From positions 84,811,950 through 84,875,949 of the forward strand of contig OZ026518.1 in the NCBI GenBank assembly GCA_964019695.1: a DNA stretch of 64,000 bases, written 5' to 3'. A model generated the notes under the pieces. That model saw only the letters and a program-made list of their open reading frames with translations, did not search any database and was not told where the DNA came from. Every line of letters begins with the position of its first letter. Position 1 is the stretch's first letter. The DNA is from Loripinus fragilis (taxonomy: Eukaryota > Mollusca > Bivalvia > Lucinida > Lucinidae). Positions 12,541-23,423 of the stretch are shown piece by piece. A program made the translations under genes and the position numbers.

Positions 12541-12780
12541 TGGAGCCAGTGCATGAGATTTCCAACAATATGGCATTTTGACATGTGTAGACTCGGACGA
12601 TCCTCTGCAGCCTCCTTTTAAGCTTAGAAGCTTCAAATGGTGTTCATTCAGTAGATTAACAATCATAGAATACTCAAGGGACTAGCAAAGGCTCTGATCA
12701 GACTGCGCGTATGCGCAGGCTGATCTGTGGCTTTGCTGGTCGCACATACCACATTGTTGGAAATCTCATGCACTGGCTCA
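12541..12780. mobile_element. C-family MITE, copy 2 (opposite internal orientation)
   Basis: Same termini (GAGCCAGTGCATGAGATTTC and CATTGTTGGAAATCTCATGC), with the internal 'AAGCTTAGAAGCT' block inverted relative to copies 1, 3 and 4. It lies in the GPCR intron. Confidence 0.85.
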
Positions 12781-13115
12781 TTGAATTTACCTGACCAGTC
12801 CACTGGTTTATTTTCTAAAAATAACTTGTTTAGTATAAATAATCTTCCTGGGGCGACAAGTCTTTACGTCTTCTTGTGCAATACACTTCGATGTTGTTTC
12901 ATATGTGCTACAACTGTGTAATTGTGTCACTTTGACATCGAGAAACAATACCCTGAGGGCAAATTATTAGTAGCTGATTAAATATGCGCCATGTCTAACG
13001 AGATACAATGATACAATGGACAACGATGCAGAATATCTGTTTCTTATATAACACATCTGTATTGTTTATAAAAATTAAATGGTGCATAATGGTGTGCGTT
13101 ATGTCATTATAAAAT

Positions 13116-13353
13116 GGGCCTCGACGCGAGAAAACCTGTCTTCGGTGGTTTGCGAACAACAAAGGCGCAGACCAGCCTGCGCATCCGCGCAGTGTGATCA
13201 GCGCCATTGTTGTTCGCTTGTTGGAAAGTATAATATGTGAACTTAATACAGATGAAATTTCAATTTTCTAGCTAGTCTCTGTAGCTGAGGAGACTTGTTT
13301 GAAACTCGCTTGGTCGGAAACCCCGAAGACAGGTTTTCACACGACGAGGCCCA
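13116..13353. mobile_element. D-family MITE, copy 2
   Basis: Better preserved copy: GGGCCTCGACGCGAGAAAAC..CTGTCTTCGG at the left and CCGAAGACAGGTTTTCACAC..GACGAGGCCC at the right form clear terminal inverted repeats. It lies in the GPCR intron. Confidence 0.85.
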
Positions 13354-13518
13354 TATATGCATCTGTATGCACTTTAAAAACAATTACTTACCGCAATGCT
13401 ATATGAACTATTGTTACATGGGCTACAATGTAGTTCATATTTGACAAAGTTAATCACATTAAATTATCATTGGTATCATTAGTTTCAAATTTTGATCATA
13501 TTATTTGAATTTCGTACT

Positions 13519-13890
13519 TTGAAAATAGTAAGCGAGTATGATCAGAAAATACCACAATTACAAACTGCAGACAACCCCGTGGCACCGTGAGGAAGAGCCG
13601 CTCAACCATCACGAGACACCAGGAAGACAAATTAAGCAAAGCAATCAGCTCTCTCTTCCCCATCAAGATAATTGCAATACTAGAATGGACATAAAGTAAC
13701 GTACGACAAAACATAGAACAATTACAGACTCCCACAATGGGAGTAACAATAAACAAACTGTCAACAACAACAACAGAACCACCGCCTTAGAACGGACAGC
13801 AGCCTAAGCCACCGGGGGGGGGGGGGGGGGGGGGGGCTTAAATGCCTTTTACTGGTACCAAATCTTCGCCCTAGATTCTGCTGTTGTTGA
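13519..13890. mobile_element. B repeat (Penelope-associated), with G homopolymer
   Basis: Begins AGTAAGCGAGTATGATCAG, includes CGTGGCACCGTGAGGAAGAG, ACCACCGCCTTAGAACGGAC and CTAAGCCACCG, and ends near the TCTTCGCCCTAGATTCTG block. It shares its start motif and 'accgcctt(g/a)gaacgg' block with the P repeat. An uninterrupted run of about 23 G lies at 13814-13836. Confidence 0.7.
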
Positions 13891-14484
13891 AGTACAAGAA
13901 ATTTGTTACCATGCATTAAACCAATTATGATTGGCTCCGAAAATGATATGAAGCAAATTTTATACGTTTCTGTTTCTCTGTAAAGAAGTGTGCTGCTCAT
14001 TTCAAGCCAGAACGTGAACAATCATTGGCAAAAATCCAGAGAAAGCAACATGAGCAGACAACGGGTCTTATTGTCTCGCTTGAGATAAGCAACCAGCTGA
14101 CTAACTGACGATTTGCAGTTCTGAACTCCCATTTTTGGTGCTAGGACTCCTATTTTTTTAAGGAGGCTATATTTTTTTGTATTGTGGGACTTCCACTATT
14201 TGGCAAAGAGGGCTCTGGGACTCCTGTTTTCAAAATCCTAGTGAGAGCTCTGAGCAACCCTCTTTTTACGACAAAATAATAAGTAGAACCCTCGTTATTT
14301 TTACACCGTGTCTTCATTAGTTTGCTTGGTTCCCAATCACTTAAATATACAGAGAGGTATTTGATATCCGCTCTAATTCAATTTGTCTCCATTTACATGT
14401 ACAGATTATCACTACCCTGTACTTTTAAAATTGTATGATATACCCATGAAAGCACAGAATATTTATAAGAGATAGTAAATAAGC

Positions 14485-14622
14485 CCTTCCAGGAAAAGGC
14501 TGACCTCTTGGCTCTTGTTTGTGATGTTTATTGTGTTTTTGTCACTTTCTCATATGGTATCCTTGGCCAGGTATGGTACTTGATTGTATTGATTCCTGAT
14601 CTTTGCTGTCTTTCTTACTTGT
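14485..14622 (+). mobile_element. P repeat fragment
   Basis: CTTCCAGGAAAAGGCTGACC, GGTATCCTTGGCCAGGTATG and GATTCCTGATCTTTGC..CTTTCTTACTTG match the 3' part of the P repeat. It is in the GPCR intron. Confidence 0.65.
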
Positions 14623-15580
14623 CTGGTAGTTGTACGCCTAGATTTCTTCTAGGTGAGGTCGAAAACGTTTTGGATACACCTCGTAATGTACTTGTAATTA
14701 CCCCATTTATTATCAACCGCCGTTTAATTTAAGGCATTGTCTTTTTATGACTTAACCTGTAACCACAAAAAATACTTGACAGATTTTTTCGAAGTAATTA
14801 GTTTAATATACCATCCTCTGAGTGTGACGAAATTCAAGGCTTGCCACAAACTATGTCATATATGTCAAATATGTAGAGTAAGCAACTAGCCATTATATGT
14901 TTGACGTTGTGTACGACTATGTTAAGATTCGATCATCGTCACACAATTAATCAGACCGTGGTATTCAAAAACAAAGGATGATTTTCTGTGAAATAATGTA
15001 TTTGACGGAAACCCATTAAATGATACTTTGGCAAGTAGTGAAGACTCACTGGTTTGTGAAAATAACAGTTTTTAAAGTATCTCGGAAGCATTTCTTCGAG
15101 AACCCTTCTGACGTCACATCTATAATACTAAATAAATGAATTACCGCATAAACTGAAAAATCGAGGTCATTTTCATGCTTGATTTCTTTACTGTTACTTT
15201 AAGATATTGCTTTCATTGATAATCTCGGTTAGGATGAGTTTTCATTTAGCATAGATTTAGAGAATTTTGGAATTAAGTGTGTTTTCTAAAAGAACTGCGC
15301 CCTCTGGCGAATGTTTCTATATTTAGTGTATGTCACGTTCATGGTCACGCGTCACTATTTTTAGATCGATTGGGTTTCCAATACAAACTGAATGGAGATG
15401 ACCGAAGCGTTCCGAATTTTTGTGTATATGTCATATGTATATGTGTATTATGCTGTGTCAAGTCGGCCATATTATAAACAACAATGGGGAAAACGCCGCC
15501 AAACTCACCAAAGAAAAAAAGATATGGCTGTAATTTTAAATAATCCCTTATCAAAACAGATTATTAGTCGCGGTAATCAT

Positions 15581-15860
15581 CACACCTTTCTTCGACACGC
15601 GCTTAATAATCCTAAGTGTCAAGGTCGCTGCGCATAATGTACTGTTTACATCGATTGGCTTGGTCGTACCACTTATATCACGGTAGGCAATGACGCTATC
15701 AAATATTATTAGTAAAAGGCGCCTCGCTGAAGTTTTTCTGTGATTTTCTTGACGAGAAGAAATAAACATAACCGCATTTACAAGTATCAGCTTTTGTAAA
15801 AAGAAAATAAAAAAAAAATCGTCGGTTCCGGGTCATTTCGGCCCATGGTCATTTCGGCCC
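15581..15860 (+). repeat. Diverged duplicated segment, copy 1
   Basis: Shares a collinear order of blocks with 17511-17867: CACCTTTC, AATAATCCTAAG, GGCTTGGTCGTACCACTT, GTAGGCAATGACGCTATCAA, CAAGTATCAGCTTTTGTAAA, then GGTCATTTCGGCCCAT. This is a repeat family or a local duplication within the GPCR intron. Confidence 0.75.
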
Positions 15861-16104
15861 AATAATCCCTTTTTGGTTCTTAGAAAAAAATATATCTCAC
15901 TCCTAAAAAATTTGGTAAAATTGGTCCGCGCGGTAAATGCGAGCAGAAAATAACCATTTTAAGGGCGTCGCGCGCAATCTCACTCTTTAAGATTTCAAAA
16001 AGTTGACAGGTATGCAAATAACGAAGTAAGAACTACACCAAAATCACCACCTTAGAACGGTCAGGTGCAAGCTACTGGTGAGGGCTTGAGGTTGAATTTG
16101 TTTT

Positions 16105-16700
16105 TAGCTCACCTTAGCAGCATATGTCAGCTTATAGGTAGGATGCCCATGGTCCGTTGTCGTCAACAATTTCAAACATCTTCTTCTCGGAAACCATTTG
16201 ACCAATCAAAGACAAATTTTATGTGGAGCCTCTTTGGGTAGGGGGAACGAAAGTTTGTTTGTTGCATCTGGGTCACATGACCAAGATGGCCGCCACGCCC
16301 ATATATGGTAAAAACCCTTCAAAAATCTTCTTCCCCGGAACCGGTGAACCAATTTCCACGAAACTTGGTATGTAGCAGTGGTGACTCTGCCCATCATACT
16401 TTGTTCAAATGATGACCTACGGTTGACCTTGACCAATTTTACAACAAGGTCAAATTTGTTAACTTAGGCTTTTCTACAGGAAAAAGTGAAAGCTGTTGAT
16501 TTTTTCACAAATATTTCAGCCTCTGACCTGAAACCAACTGAAATAATAAAGAATTGTGAGTATTGAAGGCCGAGGTCATTTCTTGACCTTGGCTAAAGGT
16601 CATTTACGTATATGAAAATTAAAACTGGCTTTTCTCGGAAATTGATGGGCCAATCAAACCCAAATTTTATATGTTAGCTTTAGCAGGGTTCCAGTTTGAG
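16105..16700. repeat. Diverged internal repeat block in GPCR intron
   Basis: Three related stretches begin near 16180, 16325 and 16625, each with a 'CTT.TCTCGGAAACC...GACCAATC' like motif followed by 'AAATTTTATGT' or 'GAAACTTGGTATGT'. The spacing is irregular (150-300 bp). This resembles a dispersed bivalve repeat; it is not coding. Confidence 0.55.
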
Positions 16701-16780
16701 GGCAAATCGGCGAAATACTTCGCCCCAGACCGCTCCGTTTCGCCTATAATGGTCGTAAAAAGGGAAGTGTATTTCGGCAT

Positions 16781-16984
16781 ATGGAGGCGCGGTGGCTCAG
16801 TGGTAGAGCATCGGACTCGGGACCTAGAGGCCCCGAGTTCGAACCCCACGACCGCTGTGTAGTGTCCTTGAGAAAGGCACTTTCACCTTCCCAAAGTACT
16901 AATAATACCCAGGAAGAAGTGGCTCCGTCTCAACATGACTGAAAAATTGTTTACCGGGACGTAAAACACCAATCAATCCAAACC
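16781..16984 (+). mobile_element. Full-length tRNA-derived SINE
   Basis: The head is tRNA-like: a Pol III A box (TGGCTCAGTGG) and B box (GAGTTCGAACCCC) in correct spacing, with an acceptor-like 3' segment (ACGACCGCTG). The body and the tail ending GTAAAACACCAATCAATCC are of a type I associate with abundant bivalve SINEs. A perfect 10-bp target-site duplication, ATTTCGGCAT, lies at 16771-16780 and 16985-16994, showing a complete and fairly recent insertion. It is in the sense orientation of the host intron. Confidence 0.9.
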
Positions 16985-17510
16985 ATTTCGGCATCAGTGT
17001 TCCTTTTCAGGCCATTTTGGGGGGCGAAATTCGGCCCCACTCCCAAAGGCGAAACACCTCCTTTTTCCCAATTGGCACAGTAAAATTCCCAATCAGAAGT
17101 TGGAAGAAAAATAAGGAGAAAAAGTTTGATTTTTAACCACGAAAAGTAACGACATTTCCAGGTTTGCCTTTGAAGAAGATAATTTGGTATACAAAAATTT
17201 CCTTAAATATTGTATTTCTTTGCATTTTGAGTGTGAAAACCACTCATTTATTGGTTTGGGCAGCTACCACTTAAAAAATTGCAGACTAATTTTTCCGACA
17301 TTGTCCCTATTTTTGGACAGTACCAGTAACCAACACAACACTAAACTATAATAATCAGCAGACCTTAGTATAAACTTAAATTGACACTAGCTTTAAACAA
17401 GTACAGACTTTTGGGGGGGGGGGGACTCACAAAACAGTAACAAAACAAACAGAACTTCTATAAAATAGTTAATTACTACCATTGATGGCAACTAGAGTTA
17501 TGAAAGTTCA

Positions 17511-17867
17511 AGACACCTTTCTCTGACTCACGCTCAATAATCCTAAGTTTCAAGGTCGCTAAACAGCTTACATTGATAGGCTTGGTCGTACCACTTGACG
17601 CAGTAGGCAATGACGCTATCAATAAAATCTGTTTAAAAAAGTGCATTGTTCAGAAATAAGAACCTGGATTTGAGCGATTTTTGGCATTGTTTGGAGGAAA
17701 ACAAATATAGTAAAAGTCACCTCGCTGAAGATTTTTAGTGATTTTCAAGATGAGAAGATATAAGCATAATCATGTTTACAAGTATCAGCTTTTGTAAAAA
17801 AAATTAAAACTCGCCGGTTTCGGGTCATTTCGGCCCATACCTATTTGGGCCCATGGTCATTTCGGCG
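17511..17867 (+). repeat. Diverged duplicated segment, copy 2
   Basis: Second copy of the block at 15581-15860, in the same orientation, with an extra stretch of about 70 bp near 17630-17700. It ends in the repeated TCATTTCGGCCC motif. Confidence 0.75.
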
Positions 17868-18081
17868 ACTAGAATCGCCAATACAAGTTTCAGATTTCAT
17901 AAAGCTGTGAAAAATTAACACACATGAAAGGGGGATACAAGTTTCAGCTTTTTTAAATGCAAAATAAAGGTAAATTGACAATCATGAAATATTTCCGCGC
18001 TTGCGTGGGCTCTTTTCTAGTATATTTAAAATCCTGATATGTTTCATTATTCAGTATAAGCTAGAAACCTGAATTGAGATT

Positions 18082-18192
18082 ATTAACCCATTGTATACTG
18101 GAAACCCCTTAATGGGTACTTTGGCAAACAGTGAAGACTCAGATAAAACGCAGCATAATGATGCATTTCATCTGGGTCTGCACTGTTTGCTA
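18082..18192. repeat. Short foldback repeat
   Basis: Arms GCAAACAGTGAAGACTCAGAT and ATCTGGGTCTGCACTGTTTG are imperfect inverted repeats around 'GCAGCATAATGATGC'. A related half (GATCTGGGTCTGCACTGTTTG) lies near 62805-62823, so the family is dispersed. Confidence 0.6.
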
Positions 18193-18309
18193 AGATTAAA
18201 ACAACCTTCGGGAACAGCAAAACATCAATATTTTAGAAAATTCAACATGTAACCCCTTAAAGTGCAAATGTACATATTTATTTTATCTATACGTTTGGGA
18301 AAAACCACC

Positions 18310-18552
18310 TGACCCCGAGGTTTAAAAAACTTTTTCATGCTCAACTCAGCTGAGGAAGGAATTTATACTGCTCATAAACGTTAAAATGGCAACAATTGCT
18401 GGCATTATAACATTTATTAGCAGGATAAATACAGCACCTGAGAGTTTGAAAACAAGAAAAATATTAATTTTTCACCATTTTACCATTTATGAGCAATTGC
18501 AATTTCATGCACAGTTGAGTTGAGCACAAAAAGTTTTATAACCTCGGGGCAA
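18310..18552. mobile_element. E-family foldback MITE, copy 1
   Basis: Terminal inverted repeats CTGACCCCGAGGTT... and ...TAACCTCGGGGCAAG, then inner arms CATGCTCAACTCAG / CAGTTGAGTTGAGCA, and a third inner pair CTGCTCATAAA / TTTATGAGCA. It belongs to the same family as 23746-23990 and 24013-24238. It ends 76 bp before the GPCR exon 2 acceptor. Confidence 0.75.
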
Positions 18553-18628
18553 GAATACAAAGAGTTAAAAGGCGACATTGATTAGTTATCTTAAGAGTTT
18601 TTTTGACAATGTTGATTTTCTTTTTCAG

Positions 18629-19125
18629 GAAGTTTCCTAATGTGCTGGGTCCCTTATATGGCAGCGCACATATGGATGGTGTTTGTGAAACCACCTGCAA
18701 ATTCAGATGAAGACACAATGCCCTACATACTGGAATTCAGTGTGATGTTCGTTGCCTTATCAAACAGTTTCATAAACCCAATAGTCATTTTACTTACAAA
18801 CAGAGATTATAAAAGAAAGATAAGACAAATATTATACATCCGTTGCGGATGTTTTGAAGAATCCATAATGGACGAACGAAGTGACGCGGATTCGAGTGAC
18901 ACTCAGAAAAAATCGGACATTCCCATTCAAAACATTTTCGAAATTTGCAAGCCTGACTTAGAAGTAATGAATGCGAAAAGGTTAGCAAAACGTTCTGAAT
19001 CCTGCACGAGTACCACCACTATTGATATCATAGCGGACGTTGTAGAGTATGAAACAAGTTTATGTGATATTAATGAAAACAAGAGTCATCCAGATGCGAA
19101 TGTTCCTGATTTGGTGATGAAATGA
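18629..19125 (+). CDS. Class A GPCR, exon 2 (TM6 to C-terminus)
   Basis: Second and last coding exon of the receptor that begins at 11029. A pyrimidine-rich acceptor (TTTTCTTTTTCAG) ends at 18628. Joining G|GA restores a glycine and keeps the frame, giving the TM6 stretch FAGTGSFLMCWVPY, a clear CWxP motif (W281, P283). TM7 ends in SNSFINPIVI, so N324 and P325 of NPxxY are present but the tyrosine position (7.53) is Ile328. A basic helix-8 region (NRDYKRKIRQIL) and a Cys pair at 347/349, a possible palmitoylation site, follow. The polar tail of about 90 residues contains Ser/Thr clusters suited to phosphorylation. The stop TGA is at 19123-19125 and the total is 439 residues. There is no lysine at the retinal position of TM7, so it is not an opsin. 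I saw no convincing polyadenylation signal directly downstream. The two exons clearly form one gene; the subfamily is uncertain. Confidence 0.87.
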
Positions 19126-20050
19126 GATCACAGGAATCCTGTGATATTATCTCTAGAAGTATCGTATCTCCAGTTCAAATACTGTGATAAGCACAGACAC
19201 GAAAACAGGGCCACGTACTGGAAAAAGTAGTCCCTAGAACACAGAGAGGGAGGCTCTCCTATACGTCTAACCCCTATCGCCAATGGCGGGGCCAAAACGC
19301 TGAAAAAGTTACGCACATCAAAGGGAGACTACTGTATCAAGCAATGATTCTCTACAATTGCGTCCCTTTTCAAAATGGGAACTTATCTTAAAGGAAAGAA
19401 TTTGCTCCCAGAGGGAGCGAATTCTTTCCTTTAAGAGAAGTTCCTTAAGGTATGGAAAATCATAGTAACCACATTAGGTGAGCTCCCTTGAGTGTTACTT
19501 TTTTATTACGCACGTGCCTTTACTGCGTAATAGGTCGCGATGAGAGGAGAGCAAAGCATACATAGTGCAAACGCTAGGCTGGTGTTTGGTTTGCTTTATG
19601 GCTCCCAGATTTGGAGGTCGAAAACAGCAAATGGGGACCGAGCCGTGATCAAGAGGCGTAGGTGGACAAACGTACAGGATGATCTATGCACACCAATTAG
19701 CATAAACTAACTTTCGAAGACTGTCAACTTGTCAATCTTAACAGCGCCATTATTTTGTTTACAAGTCTTCAGAATATTCTCTGATTTGAAAATGTGACAT
19801 TTAAGTGACAGTTTAAAGGGCAATCCAAGACATTCTACATTTCATCGTGGTATACCTGTAGTCGACAATGAAATGTAAACTGTCATACTTTCAAAGTATG
19901 TCATAATGCATTATGAAGTAGAATGTATTGCTGAAAGATTCGGTGAAACTCGGTCAAGGAGTGAAGAAAGTGAGACAAAAGAAAAATAATATGTGCACGA
20001 TGTCCTGCCCGTCAGAATTACTTACATATACTCATTTGTCAGACTTTTCA
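19126..20050. other. GPCR 3' flank, no further gene seen
   Basis: Presumed 3' UTR and downstream sequence. No clear AATAAA was found soon after the stop. One hairpin lies at 19378-19446; otherwise no recognised feature. Confidence 0.4.
19378..19446. repeat. Near-perfect hairpin
   Basis: GGAACTTATCTTAAAGGAAA..GAATTTGCTCCC pairs with GGGAGCGAATTC..TTTCCTTTAAGAGAAGTTCC around a 4-base loop. Arms are about 32 bp with few mismatches, so this is probably a short foldback element downstream of the GPCR. Confidence 0.8.
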
Positions 20051-20287
20051 AGCGCGGATCAAGAAAGTTTTGTCAGATGGGTTCCAACACTGAAAACTTT
20101 TTTTTATAACGTTTTTTTTGTTTTGTTTTTTCAATGACGTTTCGCTGGCGGGCCGATGGTGGCCCAACATTGAATGCTGGCTTAGTACAATTTGTGGCTT
20201 GACAGGGGGTCTGGACCAGTATTTCTAAGAAACCCTATATATTTGTGATTTTCAGACCCCCTGTCTCCCCCTCTAGATCCGCGCATG
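20051..20287. mobile_element. F-family foldback element, copy 1
   Basis: Starts AGCGCGGATC, ends AGATCCGCGCATG. It contains GTTTCGCTGGCGGGCCGAT, CCCAACATTGAATGCTGGCT and TCTAAGAAACCCTATAT. One arm of the central palindrome is lost here and replaced by T-rich sequence. Confidence 0.8.
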
Positions 20288-20566
20288 CTTTTTAAACATA
20301 TATATAATTTTCTAAACCGTCTGTTTTAACATGTGTTTTGTGGGCTCTAATGCTGACCAACAATATATGTTTTGGCTGATAAATAAGAAAATTATAATTT
20401 TAGTACGCGCTTTTGCCTGGAAAGATGATTAGTTCAACAACACAGTCGGTATAAGAAAAAAATATAACAATGCAACGCTCAAAACTTTGGCTTATCTGGG
20501 TTTATACGTAATAGACACCGTCACGATCATCATCAGTGTTCATATACATATAATCTGCATGCACGG

Positions 20567-20860
20567 ATACAGAGGAGTGAGGGAGGCAGGGTGTGCGCCC
20601 CCCCCCCTATAAAATCACAAAAATATAGGGTTTCTTAGCAATATTGGTCCGAACCCTTGAAACATCACAAAGCTACCAAACCAGCTTTCAATGTTGGGCC
20701 AACATCGACACGCCAGCAGAATGCCATTGAAATGGCGTTTCGCTGGTGGGCCGGTGATGGCCCGCTTATAGTGGTATTTGTCCTCTTGTCCCTCATCAAA
20801 AAAAAAAACTTTGTCAGAGTTGGACTCCCTCTGACAAAACTTTCTGGACCCGCGCATGTT
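20567..20860. mobile_element. F-family foldback element, copy 2
   Basis: CATGCACGGATACAG .. TCTGGACCCGCGCATG termini, with CTATAAAATCACAAAAATAT, TTTCAATGTTGGGCCAAC, a central palindrome around GCCATTGAAATGGCGTTTCG and TTGTCAGAGTTGGACTCC. Internal order is opposite to copy 1. Confidence 0.85.
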
Positions 20861-20994
20861 CTGCCTAAATTATGTTCTTGTTAAACGCATACGTTATTTT
20901 GCTCTTTGCTGTCTCAATGTATAATGCAACAATAAGAATATTTCGCAATGTCTTAGGATAATTAATTATAATACAGGCTTTGATAGTTTAAACT

Positions 20995-21211
20995 TGACAC
21001 TTTCTACACGAAAACCATGTTGCATTATACATACTGCAATAGATATGTTGATATTGCAATGCTTAGGCTTAGTTTGACCTCATTAATTTGACATGGTTGA
21101 CAATATTTACAAGAAAACCGTGTTGCAATATGCACACTGCAATGGCTCTATAGATAATGTGACGTCTTTGGCTTAGCTCGACCTCATTAATCTTGACATT
21201 ATTTACAAGAA
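20995..21211. repeat. ~110-bp tandem duplication
   Basis: ACAAGAAAACCGTGTTGCA.TAT, ACTGCAATGGCT and TTAGCTCGACCTCATTAAT recur with variants; two to two and a half diverged units. Confidence 0.6.
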
Positions 21212-21418
21212 AATAGTGCATAAATTCACCTCCTGCGATAGTTTTGTAGATTTCGTAATATCCTAAGCCTAGTAATTATAAAACTATTACTAGTACCTGT
21301 AGGCCTCGTCGCGAGAAAAACTATCGTTTTCTTTGGGCTCTGACACAAATCAATCTGCTTAAGCTGGAATAAGTGGAACCATAGTGCTTTCCAGTCGGCA
21401 GATAACAATTAATAGTAA

Positions 21419-21504
21419 TACCATGGGTTGTCCGTCTGTACGTGGAGATAATCCACGAGCTTTAGCGAGTGGATTATCTTACGTACAGGTGGACAAACAT
21501 GGTA
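21419..21504. mobile_element. Foldback element (86 bp)
   Basis: TACCATGGGTTGTCCGTCTG..TACGTGGAGATAATCCAC pairs with GTGGATTATCTTACGTA..CAGGTGGACAAACATGGTA around a short loop. Confidence 0.85.
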
Positions 21505-21847
21505 TAACTATTTTATACAACCTACATCAGTGTAGTTCTTGCACATCATGAGATATTTCGTGCTAAAGTTATTAAGGGTGGTATATATGCGCTGATCAGA
21601 GTGCAAGGCAGGTCGACGATGTTCATTTCGTGTCAATCAGCTGATCATGATATGTTTTTTTATTTATGTAATTTTGTTTATTATGATAGATCGTGAGCTC
21701 CCCCACTTTGTGGTTTCACACCTTCATCATGAAGAGCATGTTTATTGACAGGTATTACCATTGGGACAGAAATAAACACCGAATCCCCTATCTAATTTTG
21801 ACACCATTGTACTGTATTCTAGCCATGGTCACCTAAAAGAACACATT

Positions 21848-22086
21848 TGAGCTACGACATGAGATCTCCAACAATGTAGTAAATGCGACCAGCAAAGCCT
21901 CAGATCAGCCAGTGCATACGCGCAGGCTGATCAGAGCCTTTGCTAATCGCTTGAATATTATATGAATGTTAAGCTACCGACAGAACAGCAATTAGAGCTT
22001 CTATGCTTAAAAGGAGGCTGCAGAGGCTCGTCTGGGTCTACACTTGTGAAAATACCACATTGTTGGAAATCACATGTCGCGGTTCA
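21848..22086. mobile_element. C-family MITE, copy 3
   Basis: TGAGCTACGACATGAGATCTC at one end and GAAATCACATGTCGCGGTTCA at the other. The central GCGCATACGCGCAGGCTGATC-type foldback is present. Flanked by ATTT on both sides, a possible short target duplication. Confidence 0.85.
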
Positions 22087-23184
22087 TTTGTTATACGATC
22101 ATTAATGACTCCGTGTCCATTAAAATGTGCACGCTGGCATATGCGCGTATCGAAAACTCAGATCAGTCTGCGCATCCGCGCAGTCTGATCAGTGTCCTCG
22201 ATCGGCGCTCCATGGAGAGCCAATGCAGGGTCCGACGATTATTCAGGCCGAAGTCTAGGACCAAGCAGACTGCGCGAATAGGCAGAATGATTTGAGTATT
22301 CGCTGTTCATGTACCCACATGCCAACCTGTACCTTATGCAAGACACCAAGTCTAGTATTTTGATGCAAGACTAATGCAAGTTCCTTGATATATGACACTC
22401 TATCATCATTTGTCAGTTAATGATCTGTTGTTTGACGGCTATGTTTATCATGAATTTCGAGTTGCCTATTTACAGCCTTAGTTGTAGCTTTCTCTTGTCG
22501 AAATACGATCAGAGAGTCAAACGGACTGGATCCAGGTCAGCTCTGGCGATTTGTCGGGCCTGGTGTGGGTGGAAATTGTTAGTAAAGATAATCAGCAAAC
22601 GACAAAAGCTGTAACTGATCAGAAAGGGTTTTTGTCTATTTTATACCTGTTATTGTTTTTTGTTATTTATAGATTTTCTGACAGTCTTTATGAGACAGGT
22701 AGTAGGAAATGACATTATAGCTTGCAAGCTCATGTCAGCCTGGGTAACGCCCTTGCAGGGTTGATCCGTACATTTTGTGTGCACCAAATATAGATTGAAC
22801 CACGTGACTCATGTGGCTTTCGTTCGTGACACTTTTCCATAGCTTCTTCCAGGCCAAAAACTTAAAATTTCTAGACATTGTAGTGAAGACATTGTGCAGC
22901 CGAAATTGGCACATTATGAACTGTTTTAGACGTTCCTCAAAATTCAAGCTTAAAAATATGCCCCACAATTTAATCTAAGCCCATATTTAAAGCCTATGTG
23001 GGTGCATAAAACTGGGTGCACTTAGCGCGCTGCATATGCTAACTTGCGTTGGGCCTCACCGTACGGTCTATATAACTGAAATATGTATGTTCAGACGTTC
23101 GTTTGTATGTATGGTGGTTCGCATATAATTTATTCACACTTGTATTATATTTATTTTGATTTGAAAACTAATGCAATATTTATT
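22087..23184. other. No gene seen; dispersed repeat fragments
   Basis: A fragment with GTCTGCGCATCCGCGCAGTC (near 22157) belongs to the C/D MITE core type. The stretch near 22500-22570 resembles 6255-6330 (CAAACGGACTGGATCCAG against CAAACAATTTGGATCCAG). No coding evidence. Confidence 0.45.
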
Positions 23185-23423
23185 TGAGCCGCGACATGAA
23201 ATTTCCAACAATGTGGTTTATGCGACTAGAAAATGCTCAGACCAGCCTGCACATACGCACAGTCTGATCAGAGACTTTGCTAGTCGTTGGAATATTCTTT
23301 GGCTGTAAAGCTACGGACCGAACATCATTAGGAGTTTCTAAGCTTAAAAGAAGAATGCACAGGATCGTCTGAGTCTATTCATGTCAAAATGCCACATTGT
23401 TGGAAATCTCATGTCGCGGCTCA
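23185..23423. mobile_element. C-family MITE, copy 4
   Basis: TGAGCCGCGACATGAAATTTC and GAAATCTCATGTCGCGGCTCA termini. As in copy 3, both flanks read ATTT. Same internal order as copies 1 and 3. Confidence 0.85.

Larger units (their letters stand above)
11852..18628 (+). other. GPCR intron (phase 1, about 6.8 kb)
   Basis: Bounded by GTAAGC at the donor and TTTTTCAG at the acceptor; the reading frame is restored across it inside TM6. It is filled with repeats: a tRNA-like fragment (12171), C-family MITE (12541), D-family MITE (13116), Penelope-related B repeat with a long G run (13519), P fragment (14485), a duplicated segment (15581 and 17511), a bivalve-type dispersed repeat (16105), an intact SINE (16781), a short foldback (18082) and an E-family foldback (18310). 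Between these (for example 14623-15580 and 16995-17510) I see no gene. Confidence 0.8.

Noticed and set aside
16786..16858. A genuine tRNA gene
   Set aside because: It continues into a SINE body and the whole unit is bounded by a target-site duplication; the stems are imperfect.
11029..19125. Opsin
   Set aside because: No retinal-binding lysine at the TM7 position (Leu is found there).
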